Source of the DNA: Actinomycetota bacterium
GTDB taxonomy: Bacteria; Actinomycetota; AC-67
Length of the DNA: 64,000 nucleotides
Direction of reading: 5' to 3'
NCBI GenBank assembly: GCA_041658565.1
Contig: JBAZZY010000001.1
Location: 1-64,000 of the forward strand
Below the pieces are notes generated by a model, which did not search any database, had not been told where the DNA came from, and worked only from the letters and a program-made list of their open reading frames with translations. Shown here one piece after another: positions 33,671-40,823 of the stretch. A program made the translations under genes and the position numbers. Positions within the stretch are counted from its first letter, which is position 1. Every line of letters begins with the position of its first letter.

Positions 33671-34095
33671 AGATCCTTGTGTTGAACGGACCCAATCTCG
33701 GCCGGCTGGGGACTCGTCAGCCGGAGATCTATGGATCGACCACGCTGGCCGAACTCGAGGACATGCTGCGCGCGCGCGGCGCCGAACTCGGCGTGGATGT
33801 GGAGTGTGTCCAAAGCGACGATGCGGGTGTCCTCATCGACGCTCTGGGGTCCACCGACGCGCGCGCGGTGATTCTGAATCCGGCGGCGCTGACGCACTAC
33901 TCAGCGGAGCTGCGCGACGCGGTTGCCGCCGCGGCCGTTCCCGTCATCGAGGTGCATATTTCGAACATCTACGCGCGCGAACCGTACCGCCGTCACTCGA
34001 TGATTTCGCCGGTCGCGCGCGCGTCGATTATCGGTCTGGGAATCCGCGGCTACCTGCTTGCGTTGGAGAGCGTGGCGGAGGAGGCGAAGAAGTGA
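33667..34095 (+). CDS. aroQ: 3-dehydroquinate dehydratase, type II
   Basis: 142 residues. LVLNGPNLGRLGTRQPEIYG contains the catalytic loop Arg/Tyr; NPAALTHYSAELRDAV, EVHISNIYAREPYRRHS (catalytic His) and GLGIRGYLLALE follow. Dodecameric class in other organisms. ATGA overlaps with aroB and pepQ. Confidence 0.96.
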   Translation: MKILVLNGPNLGRLGTRQPEIYGSTTLAELEDMLRARGAELGVDVECVQSDDAGVLIDALGSTDARAVILNPAALTHYSAELRDAVAAAAVPVIEVHISNIYAREPYRRHSMISPVARASIIGLGIRGYLLALESVAEEAKK

Positions 34096-35180
34096 AGTTG
34101 CGAAGAGATGGCGCGCGCGCGCGCCTGGCCGATCTCGGCGTCGACGCGTTGCTCGTGACGAAGCCGGTGAACGTGCGCTATCTCACGGGGTTCAGCGGCT
34201 CGAATGCTCAACTCGTGGTGGGCGCAGATCAAGATGTCTTCTTTACCGATCCGCGGTACGAGGAGCAGTCGGCTCACGAATGCGGCGACATTCGTCGCGA
34301 GATCTACTCGACGACGGGCGGTTCGGTCGGGGAGTCGGGGGGCATGTGGGGCACGATGGCCTCAATCGCCGCCGAACTGAGTGTCGAACGTTTCGGCGTC
34401 GAAGCACAGCACATGACTCTGGACGCCGCCAAGACGATGCGTGAGCGCCTTGCCGGCGTAGTTCTCGTCGAGACCGCGGGAGAGGTCGAGGGACTGCGCC
34501 GCGTGAAAGATCCTTCTGAGATCGAACTGATTCGGACGGCGTGCGCGATTGGGGACCGCGGGCTTGCGGCACTGCTCGGGCAACTGTCGGAAGGGATCAC
34601 CGAGATCGAGGTTGCGGTGCTCCTTGAGCACGAGATGCGTCGAGCGGGGTCCCAGGGGATCTCCTTCGACACGATCGCGGCGTTCGGCGAGCAGGCGGCC
34701 GAGCCGCATCATCATCCCACCGCGCGCGTCTTGCGATCGGGTGATTTGGTGAAGTTGGACTTCGGGGCGACGTGGCAGGGCTATCACTCGGACATGACTC
34801 GCACGATCGCCTTTGGGGAACCGTCGGTCCGGATGTGTGAGGTTTACGAGTTGGTGCGCGGTGCTCAGCAGGCCGGTCTTGACGCGGTGCGCGCGGGGGC
34901 GATCACCGGAGACGTGGACGACGCGTCACGCTCTTACCTGAGCGCGCGCGGTCACGGCTTCGGACACGGCACCGGTCACGGTGTCGGGATGGAGGTGCAC
35001 GAGGCGCCCGCGGTTCGGGCCGGTGGAACCGATGTGCTCGAGGTCGGAATGATCATCACGGTGGAGCCCGGGATCTATCTGCCCGGAATCGGCGGGGTGC
35101 GCATCGAGGACACCGTCGCCGTGACCTCGAACGGGTGCGATATCCTGACGTCGTCCCCCAAAGAACTCGTGAAGGTGTAG
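34092..35180 (+). CDS. pepQ: Xaa-Pro aminopeptidase / dipeptidase (M24)
   Basis: 362 residues from GTG 34092. N-terminal creatinase-like domain (LLVTKPVNVRYLTGFSGSNAQL), C-terminal pita-bread domain with metal ligands: Asp in KLDFGATWQGYHSDMTRT (two Asp), His in GHGTGHGVGMEVHEAP, Glu in ITVEPGIYLPGIGGVRIEDTV. Cleaves N-terminal residues before proline. Its position between aroQ and efp is conserved in actinobacteria. Confidence 0.93.
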   Translation: MKLRRDGARARLADLGVDALLVTKPVNVRYLTGFSGSNAQLVVGADQDVFFTDPRYEEQSAHECGDIRREIYSTTGGSVGESGGMWGTMASIAAELSVERFGVEAQHMTLDAAKTMRERLAGVVLVETAGEVEGLRRVKDPSEIELIRTACAIGDRGLAALLGQLSEGITEIEVAVLLEHEMRRAGSQGISFDTIAAFGEQAAEPHHHPTARVLRSGDLVKLDFGATWQGYHSDMTRTIAFGEPSVRMCEVYELVRGAQQAGLDAVRAGAITGDVDDASRSYLSARGHGFGHGTGHGVGMEVHEAPAVRAGGTDVLEVGMIITVEPGIYLPGIGGVRIEDTVAVTSNGCDILTSSPKELVKV

Positions 35181-35182
35181 TC

Positions 35183-35746
35183 ATGATCTCGACGAACGAT
35201 CTGAAGAACGGCATGGTCTTGAACTTGGAAGGCAAGCTCTGGACTGTGCTGTGGTTCCAGCACCACAAGCCCGGCAAGGGCAACACGGTCGTGCGGGTGA
35301 AACTGCGCGACATCGCGTCGGGGTCGATCATCGACCGGACGCTGCCTGCAGGGCAGAAGGTCGAGCAGGCGGTCGTCGACAAGCGCGACATGAGCTACCT
35401 CTACCACGACGGCACGCACTACGTGTTCATGGATTCTGAGACTTACGATCAGCTCTCCGTCGAAGAGGTGGAGATCGGCGACGCGAAGAACTGGCTGACC
35501 GAAGGTCAGGTGGCGACGCTGTCGATGTACTCGGGGCGTCCGATTGCCGTTGAGCTTCCGGCATCGGTGGAGTTGCAGATCGAGCACACGGATCCTGGGG
35601 TCAAGGGAGACCGCGTATCGGGAGCGATGAAGCCAGCGACGCTGTCGACCGGGGTCACGATCCAGGTGCCGCTGTTCGTCGACACTGGGGAGATCGTTCG
35701 CGTGGACACCCGTACGGGCGAATACATCACTCGCGTTTCGTCCTGA
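35183..35746 (+). CDS. efp: Translation elongation factor P
   Basis: 187 residues, three beta-barrel domains. MISTNDLKNGMVLNLEGKLWTVLWFQHHKPGKGNTVV carries the loop Lys in KPGKG that contacts the peptidyl-transferase centre; YHDGTHYVFMDSETYDQ and the C-terminal signature VDTRTGEYITRV are conserved. Relieves stalling at polyproline. ATG 35183 begins two bases after the pepQ stop. Confidence 0.97.
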   Translation: MISTNDLKNGMVLNLEGKLWTVLWFQHHKPGKGNTVVRVKLRDIASGSIIDRTLPAGQKVEQAVVDKRDMSYLYHDGTHYVFMDSETYDQLSVEEVEIGDAKNWLTEGQVATLSMYSGRPIAVELPASVELQIEHTDPGVKGDRVSGAMKPATLSTGVTIQVPLFVDTGEIVRVDTRTGEYITRVSS

Positions 35747-36141
35747 TGTCTGCGCGCGGCCGTCTCAGGCGCGCGCCGAGTTCGGTGCGCCGCCGCGCGC
35801 TCGAGTTGCTGCACGCTGCCGACGTTGCCGGATCTGATCCCTGCGGGGCATCTGTCGGCGAGGAAGATGCCGTGCGCGCGCTCGTCGAGGGAGTGACCGG
35901 CGCGCGCACCGAACTCGACGCCGAGATCCGTGCGTTTGCCGCGAACTGGAAACTCGAAAGGATGCCGGTCGTGGACCGGAACCTGTTGCGGATCGGGATC
36001 TTCGAACTGCTCCACACGGACGCACCGACGGGACGCGTGCTGGACGATGCCGTGTCGCTGGCGAAGCTGCTGTCGACGGAGGACTCGGGCCGCTTCGTCA
36101 ACGGGGTGCTTCGAGCGGTCGCGCGCGCGCGGCGAACCTAG
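35746..36141 (+). CDS. nusB: Transcription antitermination factor NusB
   Basis: 131 residues, helical. RRRALELLHAADVAG, NWKLERMPVVDRNLLRIGIFELLH and DDAVSLAKLLSTEDSGRFVNGVLRAVAR match the NusB fold. With NusE (S10) it binds boxA RNA. Last gene of this run; the next operon is convergent, with only 45 bp between. Confidence 0.93.
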   Translation: MSARGRLRRAPSSVRRRALELLHAADVAGSDPCGASVGEEDAVRALVEGVTGARTELDAEIRAFAANWKLERMPVVDRNLLRIGIFELLHTDAPTGRVLDDAVSLAKLLSTEDSGRFVNGVLRAVARARRT

Positions 36142-36186
36142 TTCTCCGCGCCGTCCCAACGCGGATCAGTCGACGGGGGCCGCCGT

Positions 36187-37107
36187 TCAATCCTGCGGGG
36201 TCGTTGACGGCGAAGGTGTTTGATCTGCTTGCCGCAGCTCCGCCGCCCTGTCGAGCGCCGCCTTTCGGTCCGATTCGAAGGTCGCATCTCCTCTTGTGTG
36301 GCACGCTGCGCATGTTGCCGGCTGGTGACACTGGAAGCACTTCTCGGAATTGCCGGCTTTCACGACGGCCGGATGAGATCGCAGCCACGACTTCTGCTTC
36401 GGTCCCCATGCGTGGTGGCAGGAGTCACAGAAGTCCCGCTTTGCGCTGGTGAGGTCTCGCGGATGGCACTTCTGGCAGACGGCCAGCCCCTTGGCGAACG
36501 CGGTTTCGATGTGCGCCGCGCTCTTCCACCCCTCGGCGTGGGGCATCTTCACCCCATGGCACGCCGTGCAGGATCGCTCTTCGTGACACGTGGAGCACAC
36601 TATCGAGTCTGCCCTTGATTCCTTGCCGTGCGCACCCTTCCAAGTTGCCGCCAGGTGGCTTGCGGGTTTGTCGGGGAAGTTCGCCGGATGGCACGTAATG
36701 CATTTCCCCGGGGCAATGGCGGTCTTGGTCAAGCCGTGACAGATGAAGCACCTCGTCATCGTCGGCTTGTTGATCTTGTCTGCCTCGTGCGCGTTCGCGG
36801 GGTGACACATGGAGCAGTCCGATACCCCCTTGGCGAAGTGCTTGGCGTGGCGATAACGAAGCCCGCCGGCACGACCCTGCTTGAATACTTTGTCGAGGTC
36901 GCCGTGGCAGTTGGTGCATCCGAGGAAGGAATCGTCCGCCGACCCGGCCGGGGGTTGGACGCTTTCCGTCGGCTCGGCTGCGCGAATCGTAGAATTAGAC
37001 TTCCACGCAACATTGACGAGCAGTGCGGCTACGCCGACGATGAAGACGGTGACGATCATTCCGGCGATCCGCGGAATCCTTGAACTAGTGCGCCGAGTCA
37101 TGGTCAC
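36187..37107 (-). CDS. Decaheme c-type cytochrome
   Basis: 306 residues. One N-terminal helix (IAGMIVTVFIVGVAALLVNVAW) anchors or exports it. Ten CXXCH motifs are present: CTNCH, CSMCH, CFICH, CITCH, CSTCH, CTACH, CQKCH, CDSCH, CFQCH and CAACH, with many extra His for bis-His ligation. The C-terminus is a short Ser/Pro/Thr tail. It is the last gene of the bc operon and overlaps the end of the subunit IV gene. It is likely to take electrons from or give them to the bc complex outside the membrane. The terminal partner is not encoded in the window. Confidence 0.9.
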   Translation of the reverse strand: MTMTRRTSSRIPRIAGMIVTVFIVGVAALLVNVAWKSNSTIRAAEPTESVQPPAGSADDSFLGCTNCHGDLDKVFKQGRAGGLRYRHAKHFAKGVSDCSMCHPANAHEADKINKPTMTRCFICHGLTKTAIAPGKCITCHPANFPDKPASHLAATWKGAHGKESRADSIVCSTCHEERSCTACHGVKMPHAEGWKSAAHIETAFAKGLAVCQKCHPRDLTSAKRDFCDSCHHAWGPKQKSWLRSHPAVVKAGNSEKCFQCHQPATCAACHTRGDATFESDRKAALDRAAELRQADQTPSPSTTPQD

Positions 37108-37840
37108 CCTTCAAACTGATGAGGTAGTCGACGAGCGATCGCGTCTCCTCGGGAGTGAGCAAGTAGGAAGGCATTGAACTGTTGGGAGAAAGGCCGATGC
37201 CTGCGAAGTGCAGCAGGACCCGATTCTGCGCGTCCGCCTTGGCGCCGAAAGCCGTCAAGTCGGGTCCTCGAGTCCCGCCGTCCTTCCCGACGGTGTGACA
37301 CGTCATGCAGCCCATCTTGTTGAACAGCGACTGCCCGGCGGCTTGCGATGGAGTGACTTGCAACCCGTGATCCGGAGGTGGGGCCGTGGATTTGAGCGCG
37401 ATCATCGTGAGCGCACCCAGACCGGTGAGAACGAACGCGGCTCCGACCCGAGGAAGAATGCGGACCGGCCGGGTTCCCGGAAGGATGGACACGGTACGCG
37501 GTCGCATCCGGTCTAGGAAGGGAATCGACACGATGAGGGCGACCCCCAGGACGGGCATGAGGAAGGTTCCGACGATCTCGAGCGGTCCCTTGAAGAACTG
37601 CAGGAGGTAGAAGAGCCACAAGAAGTACCACTCCGGCAGCGGGTGGATGCCGGTGGCCGAAGGGTCCGCGACTTCTTCGAGGCTCGCCTTTGTCAGCGAG
37701 GCGACCAAGAGAAGCGCTGCAAGAAACACGAACGCGGTGATCGCTTCGCGGATGGCGAAATCGGGGAAGAACGGCATCCCCGATTCGGGGTGTTCAGTGT
37801 CTTGTTCGTGCTCGGTTGGTGCATCGAGTCGTATTGTCAT
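37085..37840 (-). CDS. Cytochrome bc subunit IV (PetD-like) fused to a c-type heme domain
   Basis: 251 residues from ATG 37840 with AGGTGAGG upstream (GTG 37849 is an alternative). Residues about 20-145 are the subunit IV part: FPDFAIREAITAFVFLAALLLV, PLPEWYFLWLFYLLQFFKG (the PEWYF quinol-site motif) and IVGTFLMPVLGVALIVSIPFLD, three helices. After another helix (AAFVLTGLGALTMIALKST), residues about 165-250 form a monoheme cytochrome c domain (GCMTCHTVG, and SSMPSYLLTPEE with the likely Met ligand). Such fusions supply a tethered electron acceptor to the Rieske/cyt b core in several Gram-positive groups. Confidence 0.9.
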   Translation of the reverse strand: MTIRLDAPTEHEQDTEHPESGMPFFPDFAIREAITAFVFLAALLLVASLTKASLEEVADPSATGIHPLPEWYFLWLFYLLQFFKGPLEIVGTFLMPVLGVALIVSIPFLDRMRPRTVSILPGTRPVRILPRVGAAFVLTGLGALTMIALKSTAPPPDHGLQVTPSQAAGQSLFNKMGCMTCHTVGKDGGTRGPDLTAFGAKADAQNRVLLHFAGIGLSPNSSMPSYLLTPEETRSLVDYLISLKGDHDSAH

Positions 37841-37849
37841 GAGCCTCAC

Positions 37850-38500
37850 CTACAGAGGTTTAGCGATGCCCTGCTTGCGCACCATTGAGAAGTGAAGGAG
37901 CAAACAAGCACCAAGGACCAGCGGGAGGGCGAAGACGTGGAGCGCGTAGAAGCGCACTAGGGTTAGGGCCCCGAGTTCCGGTCCGCCGCGGAGAAACGCC
38001 GCGATGAAGGGGCCTGCAACGGGCGCCGATCCGGCGATGTTGATTCCGACGTTGGTCGCCCAGTAGGCCTTTTGGTCCCAGGGGAGAAGGTATCCGGTGA
38101 ATGCGAATCCGAGCGTCGTCATCAGCAAGACTACGCCGGCGACCCAGTTCATCTCGCGCGGCTTTCGATATGCACCGTGAACGAAGACGCGGAGCATATG
38201 AAGGAAGACGAACACGACCATCATGTAGGCGCCCCAACGGTGGAGGTTGCGAATCGTGGCGCCGAACGGAACGGCTTGCTGGAACCATGCGACGCTATCG
38301 CGCGCATGGTCCGGCGAGGGAACGTAGAAGAACGCCATGAGCGCGCCGGTGACGACTTGAAGGATGAATGTGAAGAAGGTGAGGCCGCCGAAGCAGTGCA
38401 GCCATGTGACGTGGGTTGGAACGGGGTGATCCATGAGTCGCGCAGCGACCGGACGCAACCCCAGACGCTCTTCGAACCATTCCTTGCTTCGCGCAAACAT
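37850..38500 (-). CDS. Cytochrome b6-type subunit of a bc complex
   Basis: 216 residues, four helices. Heme ligands: His pairs in TWLHCFGGLTFFTF/ATIRNLHRWGAYMMVVFVFLHMLRVFVHGAYRKPRE and in LVRFYALHVFALPLVLGACLLLHFSMVRKQG. GYLLPWDQKAYWATNV is the quinone-site block. The split into separate b6 and subunit IV genes is the b6f/firmicute-type layout, not the long cytochrome b of mycobacterial QcrB. Confidence 0.93.
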   Translation of the reverse strand: MFARSKEWFEERLGLRPVAARLMDHPVPTHVTWLHCFGGLTFFTFILQVVTGALMAFFYVPSPDHARDSVAWFQQAVPFGATIRNLHRWGAYMMVVFVFLHMLRVFVHGAYRKPREMNWVAGVVLLMTTLGFAFTGYLLPWDQKAYWATNVGINIAGSAPVAGPFIAAFLRGGPELGALTLVRFYALHVFALPLVLGACLLLHFSMVRKQGIAKPL

Positions 38501-38513
38501 TGCCGACTCCCTG

Positions 38514-39182
38514 TCAGGTCACGCGCCGGAGGTCGGCGTCGACTCGATACAACTTCCCGGCGTACAACACGCCGTCTTCAACCTTGTATTCGTAGCGATC
38601 TAGAGGTCGGGACGGTGGACCGGACTTGACTCGTCCCTCGAAGTCGAAGATGCCGGTGTGGCATGGGCATACGATCTTCTTCGTCTTAAGGTCGGGGGCG
38701 ACCGGGCACCCCAGATGCGTGCAGCGGACGTCGAGGATCGTGAATTTCTCCTGACCGTGATTCATGACCATGATCGGGATGTTCTGGGGCTCGACGGACA
38801 TGTATGCGTCCTGCACCAGGGCTGTGAAGTGCGTGATGATGGGTGTCCCGACTGCGCTGAGGTCTGGTTCTCCCGGGCCGGGCTTCCCGAGTCGCGCAAT
38901 GGGGTTCCAGGCCCCCTTGGGTTTCTGCAGTGCAGGCCAAACGAGCGCGGTCGCGACCGGTGCGCCGACGATGCTCGCGATTCCGGCGCTGACCCAGGCG
39001 AGTGTTCCCGACAAGAATGTCCTGCGGCTAAGGGGGGTGGTGACCGAGCGGATTGCCAAGGGAGAACCTTTTTGTCCGTTCGAATCGGCCTTTCGCGCGA
39101 GCCCGCGTGAACGAGGAACGTCGATGCCCGGCAGTTCGGGCTGATACACCCTCCTGCCCAGGAGTCTGCGGATGATTCCCAT
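38514..39182 (-). CDS. Rieske iron-sulfur protein with Tat-type signal
   Basis: 222 residues from ATG 39182 (the open frame extends upstream, but that sequence is antisense-like). Twin-arginine motif LSRRTFLSG at about 51-59, then a hydrophobic segment IASIVGAPVATALVWPA. Cluster ligands are in CTHLGC (about 150) and CPCHTGIFDFEG (about 170), with both Cys and both His present. It moves electrons from quinol at cytochrome b to a c-type heme, here probably the one fused to subunit IV. Confidence 0.92.
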   Translation of the reverse strand: MGIIRRLLGRRVYQPELPGIDVPRSRGLARKADSNGQKGSPLAIRSVTTPLSRRTFLSGTLAWVSAGIASIVGAPVATALVWPALQKPKGAWNPIARLGKPGPGEPDLSAVGTPIITHFTALVQDAYMSVEPQNIPIMVMNHGQEKFTILDVRCTHLGCPVAPDLKTKKIVCPCHTGIFDFEGRVKSGPPSRPLDRYEYKVEDGVLYAGKLYRVDADLRRVT

Positions 39183-39205
39183 GGCGAATGTCTCCTCGAC
39201 CTTCT

Positions 39206-39967
39206 CTACCCGGCCGCTGCGCTGTCTTCGTGGTCGCGGATCGTGCCCGCCCTGTCCTTTCCTGTGTGGCACAGGCGGCACCGTAGCGGGGCAATCTTGT
39301 CGTTGTGGCAGTTCATGCAAGATGCCATCGTGGGGTGGGTTTGGGAGCCCACCGGCACTTCGGACCCGTGCGCGACGGTCGAGTGGCAGCCGATGCACTT
39401 GGCTCCACCCTGCACAATGTTGGCGTGGCTCACGAGTACGTCAACGCGTCCGGTGGTGTGGATCGACTTCTCGAGGATCGATTCGTGGCACTGAAGACAG
39501 GACCCATTTGACACGGCGGCGTTGAACGACCAGTCGCGATAGTCGCCCCGTACGTAGTTGGAGACGACCTGGAGGCCGGCGACTTTCCCTCCGACGAATC
39601 CGAACATCCCCGGCGTCGTGTGGCACTTCTCGCAGTTGACGTCTTTGTGAGCGGAGCCTTCCCACGCCTGGATGAAGGGCTTCATGGGGTGACACCTGCC
39701 ACAAAACGAAGGTTGGGAGGTCCACCAGAAAGCGAATCCGCTGAAGGCGACAACAGCGAAGGTCCCCGCCGCGAGCGAGGATCCGAGGACGATCATGATT
39801 CGCTTGTTGCGCAAGGGGGCGAGTGCTCGTCGAAGCAGGCGGAGCGTTTCCCTCGCTCCGGGCGCTTGTTCCGCTCCTGGTTTCGTCACCGATTGTCGCC
39901 CCCGCGCTCGCAAGCTCGTTCGCCGATTCAACTCGTGGTGCCGTGCGTCGCGGGATGAACGCGACAT
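39206..39967 (-). CDS. NapC/NirT-like hexaheme c-type cytochrome
   Basis: 253 residues from ATG 39967. A GTG at 39997 is in frame but lies inside the 20-bp palindrome. One membrane helix (RIMIVLGSSLAAGTFAVVAFSGFAFWW), then FCGRCHPMKPFIQAWEGSAHKDVNCEKCH, the NapC/NirT/NrfH N-terminal pattern. Six CXXCH motifs in all: CGRCH, CEKCH, CLQCH, CIGCH, CMNCH and CRLCH. NapC-type proteins pass electrons between the quinone pool and soluble cytochromes. First gene of the operon on this strand. Confidence 0.88.
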   Translation of the reverse strand: MSRSSRDARHHELNRRTSLRARGRQSVTKPGAEQAPGARETLRLLRRALAPLRNKRIMIVLGSSLAAGTFAVVAFSGFAFWWTSQPSFCGRCHPMKPFIQAWEGSAHKDVNCEKCHTTPGMFGFVGGKVAGLQVVSNYVRGDYRDWSFNAAVSNGSCLQCHESILEKSIHTTGRVDVLVSHANIVQGGAKCIGCHSTVAHGSEVPVGSQTHPTMASCMNCHNDKIAPLRCRLCHTGKDRAGTIRDHEDSAAAG

Positions 39968-39983
39968 ACCGTCAGTTCCAGAC

Positions 39984-40003
39984 CCTAGGGTGTACACCCT
40001 AGG
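39984..40003. promoter_or_regulatory. Perfect 20-bp palindrome at the head of the bc operon
   Basis: CCTAGGGTGTACACCCTAGG reads the same on both strands. It lies 17 bp upstream of the ATG of the hexaheme gene and 110 bp from the pyrR -10 box on the other strand. A long uninterrupted palindrome of this size fits a dimeric repressor or MerR-type operator; the regulator is not identifiable here. Confidence 0.7.
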
Positions 40004-40112
40004 CCATTTCGGGCAGAGTACATCGAGTCATTTGAAGTGGGGCCTTTGGCTCACAGAAACCCGATCGAGAAGGGGCGGAATTGGGCCGGGGTGCGTGATG
40101 TTCCGCCGCTGA

Positions 40113-40118
40113 TATACT
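40113..40118 (+). promoter_or_regulatory. -10 box of the pyrimidine operon
   Basis: TATACT at 40113-40118, no convincing -35. Transcription from about 40125 would begin just before the PyrR-binding-loop-like hairpin and leave a leader of about 145 bases. Confidence 0.55.
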
Positions 40119-40128
40119 GCGTCCGAAG

Positions 40129-40163
40129 CCCTTTAAGGATGGGTCCTGCGAGGCCCGGAAGGG
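40129..40163 (+). promoter_or_regulatory. PyrR-binding-loop-like RNA hairpin
   Basis: Lower stem CCCTTT with GGAAGGG, a purine-rich internal loop AAGGAT on the 5' side, upper stem GGG/CCC and the terminal segment TCCTGCGAGG. This matches the known PyrR-recognised pattern (UCCNGNGAGGY in the loop). UMP-loaded PyrR should bind here in the nascent mRNA and repress the operon. Confidence 0.75.
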
Positions 40164-40185
40164 AGTAGAGATGTCTTGCGGATCG

Positions 40186-40220
40186 GCTCGCGCGCGCCAG
40201 GCGCCGCGGGCTTTCCTTTT
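40186..40220 (+). terminator. Attenuator-like terminator in the pyr leader
   Basis: GCTCGCG pairs with CGCGGGC (one G-T), continued by GCGC/GCGC with one bulge and a CAG loop; TTTCCTTTT follows. It lies between the PyrR-binding loop and pyrR, where an attenuator would be. Confidence 0.6.
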
Positions 40221-40232
40221 GCCGGATTCCGA

Positions 40233-40263
40233 CTCCTTCCCCGCGAGTAGACGGGGGAGGGAG
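40233..40263 (+). promoter_or_regulatory. Hairpin that sequesters the pyrR Shine-Dalgarno
   Basis: CTCCTTCCCC (40233-40242) pairs with GGGGAGGGAG (40254-40263), ten pairs with one G-T, closing an 11-base loop. The 3' arm is the ribosome site of pyrR, 5 bases before the putative start at 40269. When formed it should block initiation. Confidence 0.7.
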
Positions 40264-40268
40264 CGACA

Positions 40269-40823
40269 CTGACCTTCACGCCAAGCGCCACGATTCTGGA
40301 AGCCTCCGACTTGGACCGCGCGCTCGCGCGGATGGCCCACGAGATCGTCGAGCGAAACAAGGGAGCCAGCGAACTCGTCCTAATCGGTGTGGTAACCCGC
40401 GGGGTGCATCTCGCGGAGCGTCTTGCGGATCGGATTGCAGCCATCGAAGGTACGCGCCCGCCGACAGGTTCGGTGGACATCGGCTTGTACCGAGACGACA
40501 TCGGACTTCGGGATCCCGTAGCCCTTGTCCCCACGCTGATTCCTCCGATCGATGACGCCGTCGTCGTGCTCGTGGACGACGTCTTGTACACGGGACGATC
40601 CTCGCGCGCCGCCATCGAGGCGCTGATTGACCTTGGTCGCCCGCGCGCCGTTCAGCTTGCGGTCCTGATCGACCGGGGACACCGCGAATTGCCGATCCGA
40701 GCCGACTACGTGGGCAAGAATGTGCCCACGCGGCGGCAAGAGGAGGTCGCCGTTCGGGTTCGCGAACTCGACGGGTGCGACGAGGTGCTGCTTGGGACGG
40801 TTTCCGAGGAGGAGAAGGACTGA
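40269..40823 (+). CDS. pyrR: PyrR bifunctional pyrimidine operon regulator
   Basis: 184 residues if it starts at CTG 40269, right after the GGGGGAGGGAG ribosome site. No ATG, GTG or TTG lies between that site and the TTG at 40311, which would cut off an N-terminal helix homologous members have (ILEASDLDRALARMAHEIVERN). Family signatures: VLIGVVTRGVHLAERLADRI, DIGLYRDDIGLRD, VVVLVDDVLYTGRSSRAAIEAL (PRPP loop), GRPRAVQLAVLIDRGHRELPIRADYVGKNVPT. It binds pyr mRNA with UMP and may have weak UPRTase activity. ATGA overlap with pyrB. Confidence 0.9.
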   Translation: MTFTPSATILEASDLDRALARMAHEIVERNKGASELVLIGVVTRGVHLAERLADRIAAIEGTRPPTGSVDIGLYRDDIGLRDPVALVPTLIPPIDDAVVVLVDDVLYTGRSSRAAIEALIDLGRPRAVQLAVLIDRGHRELPIRADYVGKNVPTRRQEEVAVRVRELDGCDEVLLGTVSEEEKD

